Shown piece by piece: positions 53,373 to 62,019 of a stretch of DNA of 64,000 nucleotides. Each line of letters begins with the position of its first letter. The stretch's first letter is position 1. The DNA is from Micromonospora sp. WMMA1363. Its GTDB lineage: Bacteria > Actinomycetota > Actinomycetes > Mycobacteriales > Micromonosporaceae. The DNA lies in contig NZ_JAUALB010000001.1 in the NCBI RefSeq assembly GCF_030345795.1, positions 5,262,001 to 5,326,000 of the forward strand, written 5' to 3'. The notes under the pieces are model-generated. The model was given only the letters and a program-made list of their open reading frames with translations. It searched no databases and was not told the DNA's origin. A program made the position numbers and the translations under genes.

Positions 53373-54616
53373 GCCAGCAGACCGGCCCGCCCTGCGAGTG
53401 GCCGCAGCCCTGGTGTTGCCGTCCCTCGCTGCCTCGCCAGCAGGTCGAGCAGGAGCGTGCGGGCCTGCACGTTCGCGTGGACCACCTCGGCGGCGACCCG
53501 CTCGGCTTCGAGTAGGTGCAGCACCGGAATCGAGCTGTCGCCGGAGGACATCAGCGCTGCCGCCGCCAGGTCGACGTGCACTTGCGCCCTTCGGCCGACC
53601 AGCATCATCGGCAGTCGCGACGTGTCGAGCCGTGTCCCGATCTGTATGGCCTGGTCCGCGTTGCCGGCGCGAACGGCGGCGGACACCGCGTGGATGACGA
53701 CGTTCGTCGGACCAAAGCCGGTCCAGAGCCGGTTACGGTCAGCGCCCAACGTTGTCGCCAGGCCTTCGGCCCGGGTCAGGAACTGGCTTGCCTGCTTCTG
53801 GTTGCCCTGCCGGGCCGCCATGACGGCAGCCAGAAGCAGCAGCGCGCCCTGAGCCGATAGAAGGTCGGGATCGGTGACCGGACGGGCCGAAGTCAAGCGG
53901 TCGAGGCTGCCGACCGCTACCTGCTCCGCCTCAGCTGCCCTTCCTGGTTGCCGCATGAGCCCGCAGGCTGCCTGGCATGCGGCAACCGCAGCCAGCGCCG
54001 GATCGTCCGCGAGACGGGCGGCGGTGGACGCGCGGTCAGCAGTCAGCAGAGCCGCATCACCATCACCCACCTTGGCCGCGAGCTTTGATGCGGCGATATA
54101 GGCGGCGGCGAGCAGTCGAAAGGCGCTGCTGCGGTGGATGCCGGGGGCACTGCTGGTCAGGGCCGTTGCCTGGCCGAGCACGTCTGGCAGCAGGTCAGCG
54201 GCGCACGTGTATCTCGCGCTCTGGTAGAGACCGTGCACTCTGCCTACAGATCGCCGGATCTCGACAAGCGACTGTGCCGGCCGAGTAGGCTCTATCAGAT
54301 AGCTGGCGAGAAAGGTCCGGAGGCGGTCCAAGAGATCCGGCCGGGCTGAGGCGGAGCCGGGATGACGCGTAATGTTATTCATGGCCCGCCCGCGATGCGC
54401 TACCACCGACACGTCAACGAGCATGTTGTCGAGTTGTTCGAGCGAAACTTTCAATGCGGAGGCGATTCGGGCTCGATGCCAAGGATGCGGGTCTGTGTCG
54501 GCATTCTCCCAGCGCACCACAGTCGACCGCTCCACGCCGAGGAGGTCAGCCAGACGCTCCTGGCTGTATCCGAGCGCCTTGCGCCGCTGGCAGAGCCGGT
54601 GTCGCTTCAAGGCCAC
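53369..54616 (-). CDS. XRE-family HTH regulator with helical-repeat C-terminus
   Basis: A 415-residue protein. GTG 54616 is chosen for the GGAGGGAG site seven bases upstream; longer readings add unlike residues. HTH at ~5-60: L-C-Q-R-R-K-A-L-G-Y-S-Q-E-R-L-A-D-L-L-G-V-E-R-S-T-V-V-R-W-E-N. Residues ~100-410 are Ala-rich paired helices of TPR type. This two-part design is seen in many secondary-metabolism and developmental regulators of actinomycetes. It is translationally coupled to the flavoprotein and divergent (230 bp) from a three-gene operon of small proteins, which is its likely target. Confidence 0.85.
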   Translation of the reverse strand: MALKRHRLCQRRKALGYSQERLADLLGVERSTVVRWENADTDPHPWHRARIASALKVSLEQLDNMLVDVSVVAHRGRAMNNITRHPGSASARPDLLDRLRTFLASYLIEPTRPAQSLVEIRRSVGRVHGLYQSARYTCAADLLPDVLGQATALTSSAPGIHRSSAFRLLAAAYIAASKLAAKVGDGDAALLTADRASTAARLADDPALAAVAACQAACGLMRQPGRAAEAEQVAVGSLDRLTSARPVTDPDLLSAQGALLLLAAVMAARQGNQKQASQFLTRAEGLATTLGADRNRLWTGFGPTNVVIHAVSAAVRAGNADQAIQIGTRLDTSRLPMMLVGRRAQVHVDLAAAALMSSGDSSIPVLHLLEAERVAAEVVHANVQARTLLLDLLARQRGTATPGLRPLAGRAGLLA

Positions 54617-54846
54617 GGCTGAGCTCCCTCCACTTCGCTGCCACTGTAATAGCACTCCGTCGATCGGCTGTACGTAGACGCTACATTTCTGCATCAGACA
54701 GGCCCCTCCGACGCTGTGGTTTCTGACCAGCTCCGCCCCGATGCTGGGTACGTCGTTTCGGGCGGGTTAGCGCTCCTGCCGTGTCGACCCGAGCGACGGC
54801 GGCCGTTTCCGTCGGCCCTGGCGTCGCCTGAACTCATTGGAGGGAC

Positions 54847-55101
54847 ATGGATTCGATCGACGAGGTCATGGGTGAGCTGCCGCTGCCGCCGTACGTGACC
54901 GCCGAGGACGTCGGGTTCGCCGTCAGGGCGTTGACCGTGCACGCCGCCGAGCCGTGGCCGGACGGCCCACGCTGCCGCAACGACCACGCGCCGCACCCCT
55001 GCCGGCTGCACCGGTGGGGCCGACGCGTCCTCGACCAACGCGGCCTCACCGACCGGCAGGTCCAACAGCTGATCACCGAGCACCAGGCGCCGCACCGATG
55101 A
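54847..55101 (+). CDS. small Cys/His-containing protein of unknown function
   Basis: An 84-residue protein with GGAGGGAC immediately before ATG 54847. The centre contains C-R-N-D-H-A-P-H-P-C-R-L-H-R-W, a C-x3-H-x2-H-x-C-x2-H arrangement that could bind a metal. The flanks are helical (V-G-F-A-V-R-A-L-T-V-H and L-T-D-R-Q-V-Q-Q-L-I). First gene of a three-gene operon whose members overlap by ATGA. I do not recognise a family. Confidence 0.65.
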   Translation: MDSIDEVMGELPLPPYVTAEDVGFAVRALTVHAAEPWPDGPRCRNDHAPHPCRLHRWGRRVLDQRGLTDRQVQQLITEHQAPHR

Positions 55102-55394
55102 TCTACCTGACCGGGCAACGCCCACACCCGCACCACGTCCGCGCCGCCACCTTCGACACCCGCTGGCGCGGCCTCGACCCCACCCAGGTCCACGACTACC
55201 TACACCGCGTCGCCGACGAACTCGACCGCCTACACCGCGACCTCACCACCGCGAACACCGAATCCGAACGCATCCGCCAGGCCCTACGCCAATGGCAGAC
55301 CCGCCACACCCACTGCCACCACCACCCCACCAACGCACCTGATGCGACAGGCACCGGCACACCCGGCACGGCCAACAGCAGGTGGCCGCGATGA
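55098..55394 (+). CDS. small DivIVA-domain protein
   Basis: A 98-residue protein; ATG 55098 overlaps the previous stop. The segment F-D-T-R-W-R-G-L-D-P-T-Q-V-H-D-Y-L followed by a heptad coiled coil R-V-A-D-E-L-D-R-L-H-R-D-L matches the N-terminal DivIVA/Wag31 domain that recognises curved membrane at poles and septa, but the long coiled-coil of true DivIVA is missing. The tail is His/Thr-rich (H-T-H-C-H-H-H). Its place in a regulated operon suggests a specialised role rather than core polar growth. Confidence 0.72.
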   Translation: MIYLTGQRPHPHHVRAATFDTRWRGLDPTQVHDYLHRVADELDRLHRDLTTANTESERIRQALRQWQTRHTHCHHHPTNAPDATGTGTPGTANSRWPR

Positions 55395-55678
55395 CCACAC
55401 CGCGCTGGATCATCCACCTACCCACCACACTGACCAGCCTCGACGAAACCACCACACTGGCCACGGCACTACGCGACTCACTCGGGCACCTCACCGTCAT
55501 CGACTTCGGCGAGACCACCCTCAGCGAGGAAGACCACCAGTTCCTCCGCACCCGCGTCTGGTGCGACACCCGAACCGACGACGGACAACGCTGCCACCAC
55601 CCCAACGACCACGACGGACCGTGCGGATCCCTCCGGGCGAACCCCGATGAGACTCGTGGCGATCAATGGGCGACCTGA
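55391..55678 (+). CDS. small Cys/His-rich protein of unknown function
   Basis: A 95-residue protein whose ATG 55391 overlaps the DivIVA-like stop. The N-terminal half (W-I-I-H-L-P-T-T-L-T-S-L-D-E-T) looks alpha/beta with L-T-V-I-D-F-G-E-T-T-L. The C-terminal half carries W-C-D-T-R-T-D-D-G-Q-R-C-H-H-P-N-D-H-D-G-P-C, a plausible zinc-binding cluster (three Cys, three His). Last gene of the three-gene operon. Family not recognised. Confidence 0.65.
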   Translation: MTTPRWIIHLPTTLTSLDETTTLATALRDSLGHLTVIDFGETTLSEEDHQFLRTRVWCDTRTDDGQRCHHPNDHDGPCGSLRANPDETRGDQWAT

Positions 55679-55739
55679 GTAACTTTCATCACTAGCGTCG
55701 GTTGGGTGTGGACAGTCGACACCTCGGAGAGGACGTCGC

Positions 55740-58121
55740 ATGAAGAAAACTGGTCGAAGGCCCAGCCGGCTTGCCGCCGCCACCACCGCCGTCGGACTGG
55801 TCGCCGCCGGTCTCACCGTCGCCGGCGGCACCGCCGTAGCCCACGGCCACGGCTACTCCGCCCTGATCCAGCGCGCATCGTACGGCGTACCGCACATCAC
55901 CGGCCGCGACTTCGCCAGCCTCGGCTTCGGCGTCGGCTACGCGCAGGCCGAAGACAACGTCTGCCTGATCGCCGAGCGGATGGTGACCGTCCGCGCCGAA
56001 CGGTCCCGCTGGTTCGGCGCGGAAACCGGCAACGTCGGCAGCGACCTCTTCCACCAGAAGGCCATCGACGACCGGGCCGCGGAGCGGCTGCTCGACGGAC
56101 CCCGCGACGGTATCCGGGCACCCTCCACAGAGGTACGCGACCAGGTACGCGGCTTCGTCGCCGGCTACAACCGGTACCTCCGGGGCACAAAGAAGATCAC
56201 CGACCCGGCCTGCGCCGGGAAGGATTGGGTACGCCCGATCACCGAGCTGGACATGTGGCGGGCGAGCTGGGCTCGGATGGTCCGGGCCAGTTCCGGCGCA
56301 CTCGCCGACGGCATCGTCGCCGCCGCGCCACCCACCGCCGGCGGGATCGGCGCGCCACCCGTCGCCGGCGGGATCGGCGTGCCGGCGAGCGCCCCGCAGG
56401 CGGAGGCGGTCGTCGCCGCCCGGGACGGTGCGCCGGCCGGAGTGGGCAGCAACGCGTACGGACTGGGGCGGGACGGCACCGCCAGCGGTGCAGGCATGCT
56501 GCTGGCGAACCCGCACTTCCCGTGGGACGGTGCCGAACGCTTCTACCGGATGCACCTCAAGGTGCCCGGCCGGTACGACGTCGAGGGTGCGGCGCTGGTC
56601 GGCGACCCACTCGTCGAGATCGGCCACAACGGCCGGATCGCCTGGAGCCACACCGTCTCCACCGCCCGCCGGTTCGCCTGGCACCGGCTGGCCCTGGTGC
56701 CCGGCGACCCCACCAGCTATCTCTACGACGGCCAGCCCCGCGAGATGACCGCCCGCACGGTCACCGTCCAGACCCCCGCCGGCCCGGTCAGCCGGACCCT
56801 CTACGACACCCACTTCGGCCCGGTCGTCGTGGTGCCGGGCCGTTTCGACTGGACCGCCACCTCCGCGTACGCGATCACCGACGCCAACGCCACCAACAAC
56901 CGCGCGCTCGACGGCTGGCTCGCCATGGGGCGCGCCAGGTCGGTGGGCGAGCTGCGGGCGGTGCTGAACCAGCGGCAGTTCCTGCCCTGGGTCAACGTCA
57001 TCGCCGCTGACCGCGACGGCCGGGCCCTCTACGCCGACCACTCCGTCGTGCCCCGGGTGACCGACTCCCTTGCCGCAGCCTGCATCCCGGACTCCTTCCA
57101 GCCCCTGTACGCGAGCAGCGGCCAGGCCGTCCTCGACGGGTCCCGCTCATCGTGCGAGCTGGGCCGGGACCCGGACGCCGCGGTGCCGGGCATCCTCGGC
57201 CCGGCCAACCTGCCCACTCTGGTTCGCGGCGACTACGTGACCAACTCCAACGACAGCTACTGGCTGGCCAACCCGGCGCAACGGCTGGAGGGCTACCCGC
57301 GCATCGTCGGCGACGAGCGGACCCGGCGCAGCCTGCGGACCCGGCTCGGCGTGCAGCAGGTACGGCAGCGCCTCGCCGGCACCGACGGGCTCCCCGGGAA
57401 GCGCTTCACCACCGGCAAGCTGTGGGACGTGACGCTCGGCAACCGGGCGTACGGTGGCGAGCTGGTCCGCGACGGCCTGGTCCGGGTCTGTGAGGCGCGG
57501 TCGGCGGCGACCGCCTCCGACGGCACCACCGTCGACCTGACCGCCGCCTGCGCCGCGCTGCGCGGCTGGGACCTGCGGGTCGACCTGGGCAGCCGGGGCG
57601 CGCACCTGTTCACCGAGTTCGCCCTGGCCGGCGGGCTGCGCTTCGCCGACCCGTTCGACCCGGCGGCCCCGCTCGGCACGCCCAGCCGGCTCGCCGTCGA
57701 CGACCCGAGAGTACGTACCGCCCTCGCCGACGCGGTCGGCAAGCTGGCCGGCATCCCGCTCGACGCCCGCCTCGGCGACCTGCAGACCGAGCCGCGCGGT
57801 GCCGAGCGTATCCCGATCCACGGCGGCCGTGCCGAGGCGGGCGTCTTCAACATGATCATCGGTGGGTTCGAGTCCGGCGTCGGCTATCCGAAGGTCCGGC
57901 ACGGCACGTCGTTCCTGATGGCCGTCGAGTTGGGCCGCACCGGGCCGACGGGCCGGCAGATCCTGACCTACTCGCAGTCGGCCAACCCGACGTCGCCTTG
58001 GTACGCCGACCAGACCAGGCTGTACTCGGGTAAGGGCTGGGACACCATCAAATTCACGCAGAAGCAGCTCCGAGCCGATCCGAATCTGGTCACGTACCGG
58101 GTGTGGGAGCGGCGCCGCTGA
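55740..58121 (+). CDS. secreted penicillin acylase family Ntn hydrolase
   Basis: A 793-residue precursor. Residues 1-~34 are an export signal (K-K-T-G-R-R start, Ala/Val/Gly core, A-V-A). The alpha chain follows. The autocatalytic cleavage site is G236-S237 in G-S-N-A-Y-G, with Ser237 becoming the N-terminal nucleophile of the beta chain. H-N-G-R-I-A-W-S-H and N-S-N-D-S-Y-W-L-A-N-P are further family blocks. Relatives include aculeacin A acylase of Actinoplanes, cyclic-lipopeptide acylases and acyl-homoserine-lactone acylases. A 24-bp internal duplication (G-G-I-G-A-P-P-V / A-G-G-I-G-V-P) lies just before the cleavage site in the spacer. Substrate undetermined. The gene follows the small-protein operon after 61 bp but has its own ribosome site and start context. 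Confidence 0.88.
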   Translation: MKKTGRRPSRLAAATTAVGLVAAGLTVAGGTAVAHGHGYSALIQRASYGVPHITGRDFASLGFGVGYAQAEDNVCLIAERMVTVRAERSRWFGAETGNVGSDLFHQKAIDDRAAERLLDGPRDGIRAPSTEVRDQVRGFVAGYNRYLRGTKKITDPACAGKDWVRPITELDMWRASWARMVRASSGALADGIVAAAPPTAGGIGAPPVAGGIGVPASAPQAEAVVAARDGAPAGVGSNAYGLGRDGTASGAGMLLANPHFPWDGAERFYRMHLKVPGRYDVEGAALVGDPLVEIGHNGRIAWSHTVSTARRFAWHRLALVPGDPTSYLYDGQPREMTARTVTVQTPAGPVSRTLYDTHFGPVVVVPGRFDWTATSAYAITDANATNNRALDGWLAMGRARSVGELRAVLNQRQFLPWVNVIAADRDGRALYADHSVVPRVTDSLAAACIPDSFQPLYASSGQAVLDGSRSSCELGRDPDAAVPGILGPANLPTLVRGDYVTNSNDSYWLANPAQRLEGYPRIVGDERTRRSLRTRLGVQQVRQRLAGTDGLPGKRFTTGKLWDVTLGNRAYGGELVRDGLVRVCEARSAATASDGTTVDLTAACAALRGWDLRVDLGSRGAHLFTEFALAGGLRFADPFDPAAPLGTPSRLAVDDPRVRTALADAVGKLAGIPLDARLGDLQTEPRGAERIPIHGGRAEAGVFNMIIGGFESGVGYPKVRHGTSFLMAVELGRTGPTGRQILTYSQSANPTSPWYADQTRLYSGKGWDTIKFTQKQLRADPNLVTYRVWERRR

Positions 58122-58163
58122 CCAGCGGGCAGGGACGAAGCATGACGCTGACGGTGGGATCGC

Positions 58164-58553
58164 TCAGGCCGCCCCGCGCAGTCGCTCGTCCAGTGTGTCC
58201 AGGTCGGGCACGAACCAGACGTGCCCGCCCCGGTTGGACTCGTGTACCAGGGCGCGCAGGGCGGCCGACTCGGCCAGGTGAGCCGCGATGTCCCCGACGA
58301 TCGCCAGCCGTAGCCGGTAGTTCACGAACTTCTGCATGATCTCCCCGGCGAATCGGGTGCCCAGCGCGAAGAATCGTGTGTCCAGCCGGCTCGCTGGCAC
58401 GGCCACCGCCTGTGCGCCGAGGAACGCCGACCCGATCAGGTCGAGCGCGTCCCGCTCGGTGGCGATCACCGGCCCGGCCGGGTCGAGTACCAGCACGGAT
58501 ACGCCGGCCCGCTGCTGGATGTGGTCAGCCACGGCTCGCCGCCCGTCAGTCAT
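58164..58553 (-). CDS. DUF4180 domain protein
   Basis: A 129-residue protein that is a single DUF4180 domain: V-L-V-L-D-P-A-G-P-V-I-A-T-E-R-D-A-L-D-L-I-G at ~19-40 and a C-terminal F-V-N-Y-R-L-R-L-A-I-V-G-D-I-A, then F-V-P-D-L-D-T-L-D-E-R-L. Related to STAS/SpoIIAA-like folds, but the function is unknown. It overlaps the upstream HTH gene by eight bases (ATGACTGA), indicating one operon and probably interacting products. Confidence 0.82.
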   Translation of the reverse strand: MTDGRRAVADHIQQRAGVSVLVLDPAGPVIATERDALDLIGSAFLGAQAVAVPASRLDTRFFALGTRFAGEIMQKFVNYRLRLAIVGDIAAHLAESAALRALVHESNRGGHVWFVPDLDTLDERLRGAA

Positions 58554-58974
58554 GGCCGATCACCCCGTCCAGTACCGAGTCGAGTAGCCGCAGCAGGTCG
58601 GCGGTGGCGGTCGGGTCGCCGAGGATCATGAGGGTCATCCGGTTCCGTTCGTCGTCGTGCAGGCTCTGGAGGCGCAGCGGGGGACCGGGGTGGTGGCGGG
58701 TGGCCGCCCCGGCCTGCAGGAGCGTGCCGAGCCGGTCGGCGGCGGCCCGGTCGACGCCGTCGACGCGGACGATGCTGGACACCTCGACCGGGCCGGCGGA
58801 GCCGGCGGCCGGCTCGGCACCGGTCAGCGCCGCCAGGTCGCGCGCGGCGATCCGGTACTGCTTGCCGATCCGCACCGCCCGCAGCCGCCCCGACCGGATG
58901 TAGCCGCGCACCGTGCGTACGTGCAGGCCGAGCCGCTCCGCCACCTGCTCTACCGAGTAGATTTCTTCCGTCAT
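58546..58974 (-). CDS. excisionase/MerR-type HTH regulator
   Basis: A 142-residue protein. Residues 1-55 are a winged HTH: Y-S-V-E-Q-V-A-E-R-L-G-L-H-V-R-T-V-R-G-Y-I-R-S-G-R-L and R-I-G-K-Q-Y-R-I-A. The remaining ~85 residues form an unassigned domain ending L-R-L-L-D-S-V-L-D-G-V-I. It is co-transcribed with the DUF4180 gene, so the latter may be its sensor or antagonist. Target unknown; the ABC exporter genes lie 120 bp beyond its start on the same strand. Confidence 0.8.
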   Translation of the reverse strand: MTEEIYSVEQVAERLGLHVRTVRGYIRSGRLRAVRIGKQYRIAARDLAALTGAEPAAGSAGPVEVSSIVRVDGVDRAAADRLGTLLQAGAATRHHPGPPLRLQSLHDDERNRMTLMILGDPTATADLLRLLDSVLDGVIGHD

Positions 58975-59095
58975 TGTTCCCTAAGCTTAGCCGATGGGGA
59001 AGCTTAGAGCATGATGAGGTCGGGTCAGGTTGGTCTTTGTCGTCGACTCAGGTCGGGTCGGCTCTTCCGGGTGGCCAACAGATCGATCGCCATCC

Positions 59096-59953
59096 TCATC
59101 GACGGTTGTAGCGGTGCATGGTCAGCGTGCCGAAGACGATCACGAAGCCGGCGCTCCACAGCAGCAGCCACATCGTGCTCGTCGGGTCCGACGAGCCGGC
59201 CATCACCGCCCGGACCGCGGCCACCAGATGCGAGATCGGGTTGACCTTGACGAACGCCTGGAGCCAACCGGGCATCGTGGCCGGCTCGACGAAGACGTTG
59301 CTGAGGAAGGTCAGCGGAAACAGCACCACCATGCTGACCCCCATCACGGACTTCTCGCTGCGCAGGGTCAGGCCGAAGAACGTCCAGACCCAGGAGAACG
59401 CGAACGAGAACACCACCAGCAGGCCGATCCCGGCCAGCACGCCGAGCGGCCCACCGTCGGGGCGGAAGCCCAGCACCAGCCCGACGCCGAGGATGACCAC
59501 GGCGGCGAGAACGTAGCGCAGTACGTCGCCGAAGATCATCCCGACCAGGGCGGCCGGTCGCCATACCGGCAGCGTCCGGATGCGGTCGAAGACACCCTTC
59601 TCGATGTCGTTGTTGAGCCCGAGCCCCGTGTACATAGTGATCATCACGACGCTGGTCACCATGATGCCCGGCAGGAAGAACTGAAGATAGTCCCGGGGGC
59701 TGTCGGCGAGGGCACCGCCGAACAGGTACGTGAACATCAGCACCATGATGATCGGGAACGCCGTCACGTCGAACAACTGCTCGGGGACGTGCTTGATCTT
59801 CAGCATGGCCCGCCACCCGAAGGTCAGCGACGCCGCCACCGGGCCCGGCCTCGGCGGTCGTGCCCCGGGCGCGAGGACGGTGGCCAGCGCCTCGGCCGAC
59901 GGGACGTAGACGGTCGGCGCCCGCCCGGTCGTGGTCGTCGCGGTGTCGCTCAT
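59096..59953 (-). CDS. ABC-2 type transporter permease (DrrB-like)
   Basis: A 285-residue membrane protein whose ATG 59953 overlaps the stop of the ATPase gene. Six hydrophobic segments (about 65-85, 95-118, 140-165, 172-195, 205-225, 260-280) after a ~45-residue Ala/Pro-rich cytoplasmic leader, with the [12 protein letters not shown] and H-L-V-A-A-V-R features of daunorubicin-type DrrB permeases. It forms an exporter with the adjacent ATPase. The cargo is probably a hydrophobic drug or lipid. Confidence 0.9.
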   Translation of the reverse strand: MSDTATTTTGRAPTVYVPSAEALATVLAPGARPPRPGPVAASLTFGWRAMLKIKHVPEQLFDVTAFPIIMVLMFTYLFGGALADSPRDYLQFFLPGIMVTSVVMITMYTGLGLNNDIEKGVFDRIRTLPVWRPAALVGMIFGDVLRYVLAAVVILGVGLVLGFRPDGGPLGVLAGIGLLVVFSFAFSWVWTFFGLTLRSEKSVMGVSMVVLFPLTFLSNVFVEPATMPGWLQAFVKVNPISHLVAAVRAVMAGSSDPTSTMWLLLWSAGFVIVFGTLTMHRYNRR

Positions 59954-60963
59954 CGGGCTGCCTCCAGCTGCTCGCCCCGCTCGTCGGTCGGGGTCGCGGG
60001 GTGGTCGGTCAGGGCCAGGAACACCTCGTCCAGGCTGGGCTGGCCGAGGGAGAAGTCGTCGACGACGATGCCCGCGTGAGCCAGATCCGCCAGGGCGCGG
60101 GCGGCCTGCTCGCTGGCGGCCAGGTCGGAGCCCTCGCCACCGACCCGGGCGGTCAGCGCCACCGGGTCCGGCTCCAGCTGCACCGGCACGTCGAGCGCCG
60201 CGCGTAGCACCTTCTCGGCGTCGGGTCGCTGCCCGGCGTCGCGTAGTCGCAGGTGGACGGTGCCCGACCCGACCGACGACTTCAACTCGCCCGGGGTGCC
60301 CTCCGCGATCACCCGGCCGTGGTCGACCACCGCGATGCGGCTGGCGAGCTGGTCGGCCTCGTCCAGGTATTGCGTGGTGAGCAGCACCGTGGTGCCGTGG
60401 GCGACGACCGCCCGGATGATCTCCCATACCTGGTTTCGGCTGCGCGGGTCCAGGCCGGTCGTCGGCTCGTCGAGGAACAGCAGGTCCGGGGTGTTCAGGA
60501 TGCTCGCCGCGATATCGAGGCGCCGCCGCATGCCGCCGGAGTACTTCTTCACCTGCCGCCCCGCCGCCTCGGTCAGCCCGAACGCGGCGAGCAGGCTCTC
60601 CGCCCGCTGTCGGGCGGGCAGCTTGCGCAGGCCGAGCAGGCGGCCCAGGAGCACCAGATTCTCCATCCCGGTCAGATCCTCGTCGACCGAGGCGTACTGA
60701 CCGGTGAGGCTCACCCGGGACCGGACCGCGTCGGCCTCGCCGACGACGTCGTGGCCGAACACCCGGGCCGTCCCACCGTCGGGGCGCGACAGCGTCGCCA
60801 GCACCCGCACGGCGGTGGTCTTGCCCGCCCCGTTGGGACCGAGCAGGCCGTAGACGGTGCCCGCCGGGACCTGCAGGTCGAGGCCGTCGAGCGCCCGGGT
60901 TGCCCCGAACGATCTGCGGAGGCCCGCAGCCTCGACCGCGAGGCCGGTGGTGCGCGTACTCAT
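59950..60963 (-). CDS. ABC transporter ATP-binding protein (DrrA-like)
   Basis: A 337-residue ATPase from ATG 60963, with GAGAGG eight bases upstream. Walker [10 protein letters not shown] (~43-51), signature [10 protein letters not shown], Walker [14 protein letters not shown] and the long C-terminal DrrA domain (~235-320) that couples to DrrB. Coupled by ATGA to the permease gene. Together they form a typical actinomycete drug-efflux pair conferring self-resistance or intrinsic resistance. Confidence 0.93.
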   Translation of the reverse strand: MSTRTTGLAVEAAGLRRSFGATRALDGLDLQVPAGTVYGLLGPNGAGKTTAVRVLATLSRPDGGTARVFGHDVVGEADAVRSRVSLTGQYASVDEDLTGMENLVLLGRLLGLRKLPARQRAESLLAAFGLTEAAGRQVKKYSGGMRRRLDIAASILNTPDLLFLDEPTTGLDPRSRNQVWEIIRAVVAHGTTVLLTTQYLDEADQLASRIAVVDHGRVIAEGTPGELKSSVGSGTVHLRLRDAGQRPDAEKVLRAALDVPVQLEPDPVALTARVGGEGSDLAASEQAARALADLAHAGIVVDDFSLGQPSLDEVFLALTDHPATPTDERGEQLEAAR

Positions 60964-61367
60964 GTCTCTACCTCTCTTGTCCGGGTTGTCAGGAGCTGCA
61001 CGGGCGGGCCGCGCTGCCGTCCGCAGCGCCAGCCCCACCACGTGAGCTGGTCGAGCAGTACCGCGCCGTCCCGGCGCCGCCGGTCCTCGGCCTGCCGGGC
61101 GGGCTCGCCGCGGTACAGGTCGACGCCGACGACGACGCGGACGGTCACGGTGCGCGGCGCGGCGAAGACCCGCGGGGCCGGTCGACCGCGTGCGGAACCA
61201 GAAAACCGCAGCAGTACGACAGAAACCGGCGGGCTCGACCTGCCACTGGTCGAAGCGTGGTCGATCGCCTGTTTCAACGACGCCGGGAAGCTGCGGTTGT
61301 AGGACGTCGTCTCCGACGTGCTGTGGCGTGACCGACGTCGGCGGACCGCCGCTTGCGGGTGGGGCCG
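60964..61367. other. intergenic region upstream of the ABC exporter
   Basis: 404 bp with no supported gene. A minus-strand frame across 60960-61277 contains a protein-like stretch ([19 protein letters not shown], then [10 protein letters not shown]) that might be a gene remnant, but it has no credible start and flips to nonsense on both sides. I therefore do not call it. Confidence 0.3.
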
Positions 61368-61904
61368 TCACGCCGCCAGCTCAGCCAGCGCGCGCACCGA
61401 CCGCCAGTTCCGGGTGGTGGCTACAACGCCGAGTCTCTTCTCCAGATGTGCGTTGGTGAACTTCGACCGTCCGTAGCCACCGTCCTGGTAGTGCAGGAAC
61501 ACCTCCCGCCCGGTCACCGTGAACGCCACGGTCTCGCCGGCCGGCGCCGCCAGCCCGGCCACCGCCGAGGCTTCCGGCGCGGTGGCGAGGAAAGCCACGA
61601 GCAGCCGGGTCGGGTCGGCCTCCCGGTCGGCGTACGGGTTGCCGCCCGCGATCGTCGTCATCTCGTGTGCGCTGCGGACCAGCACCGGAACGGTGACGTC
61701 CAGTTCGTCGGCGAGCGCCCGCTCGATGCCCCGAGCCAGGGCCCCGGGGTCGCGGACCGCGCTGCCGAACACCACGTTGCCGCTTCGCAGGTACGTCCGC
61801 ACGTCCTTGTGGCCGAGGCCGGTGACCAGCCGGCGCAGATCCGCCATGCCGACGCGGACGCCACCGACGTTGACCCCGCGCAGCAGCGCGACCCAGCGCG
61901 TCAT
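61368..61904 (-). CDS. DUF1697 family protein
   Basis: A 178-residue protein with the family signature at its start: [12 protein letters not shown], then [16 protein letters not shown] and, later, V-P-V-L-V-R-S. It ends [11 protein letters not shown]. The fold is alpha/beta and the function is unknown. Stands alone between the ABC exporter and the ArsR-like gene, with no partner. Confidence 0.9.
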   Translation of the reverse strand: MTRWVALLRGVNVGGVRVGMADLRRLVTGLGHKDVRTYLRSGNVVFGSAVRDPGALARGIERALADELDVTVPVLVRSAHEMTTIAGGNPYADREADPTRLLVAFLATAPEASAVAGLAAPAGETVAFTVTGREVFLHYQDGGYGRSKFTNAHLEKRLGVVATTRNWRSVRALAELAA

Positions 61905-61992
61905 CAGTCCACTCCCTCCGCTCCGCGGCGATCCACTCCCGCCGCGCCGCGGCGCAGCCTAGCCCCGGCCGCCGACATCAACCCTTGCACGG

Positions 61993-62013
61993 TAATACGT
62001 AAGTTCGTAGTAT
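61993..62013 (+). promoter_or_regulatory. operator and leaderless promoter of the ArsR-like gene
   Basis: TAATACG (61993-61999) and CGTAGTA (62006-62012) form an imperfect dyad with six of seven matching bases. It overlaps a TAGTAT -10 box (62008-62013) ending six bases before ATG 62020, so the protein may repress its own leaderless transcript. Confidence 0.5.
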
Positions 62014-62019
62014 CGATGC

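Noticed and set aside
59030..60079. A 349-codon plus-strand frame across the ABC permease and ATPase genes
   Set aside because: Antisense to two standard transporter genes; His/Gln/Asp-rich shadow composition.
60960..61277. A 105-codon minus-strand frame upstream of the ABC ATPase
   Set aside because: Part of it looks protein-like, but there is no credible start and it overlaps the start of the ATPase gene; left as unassigned intergenic DNA.
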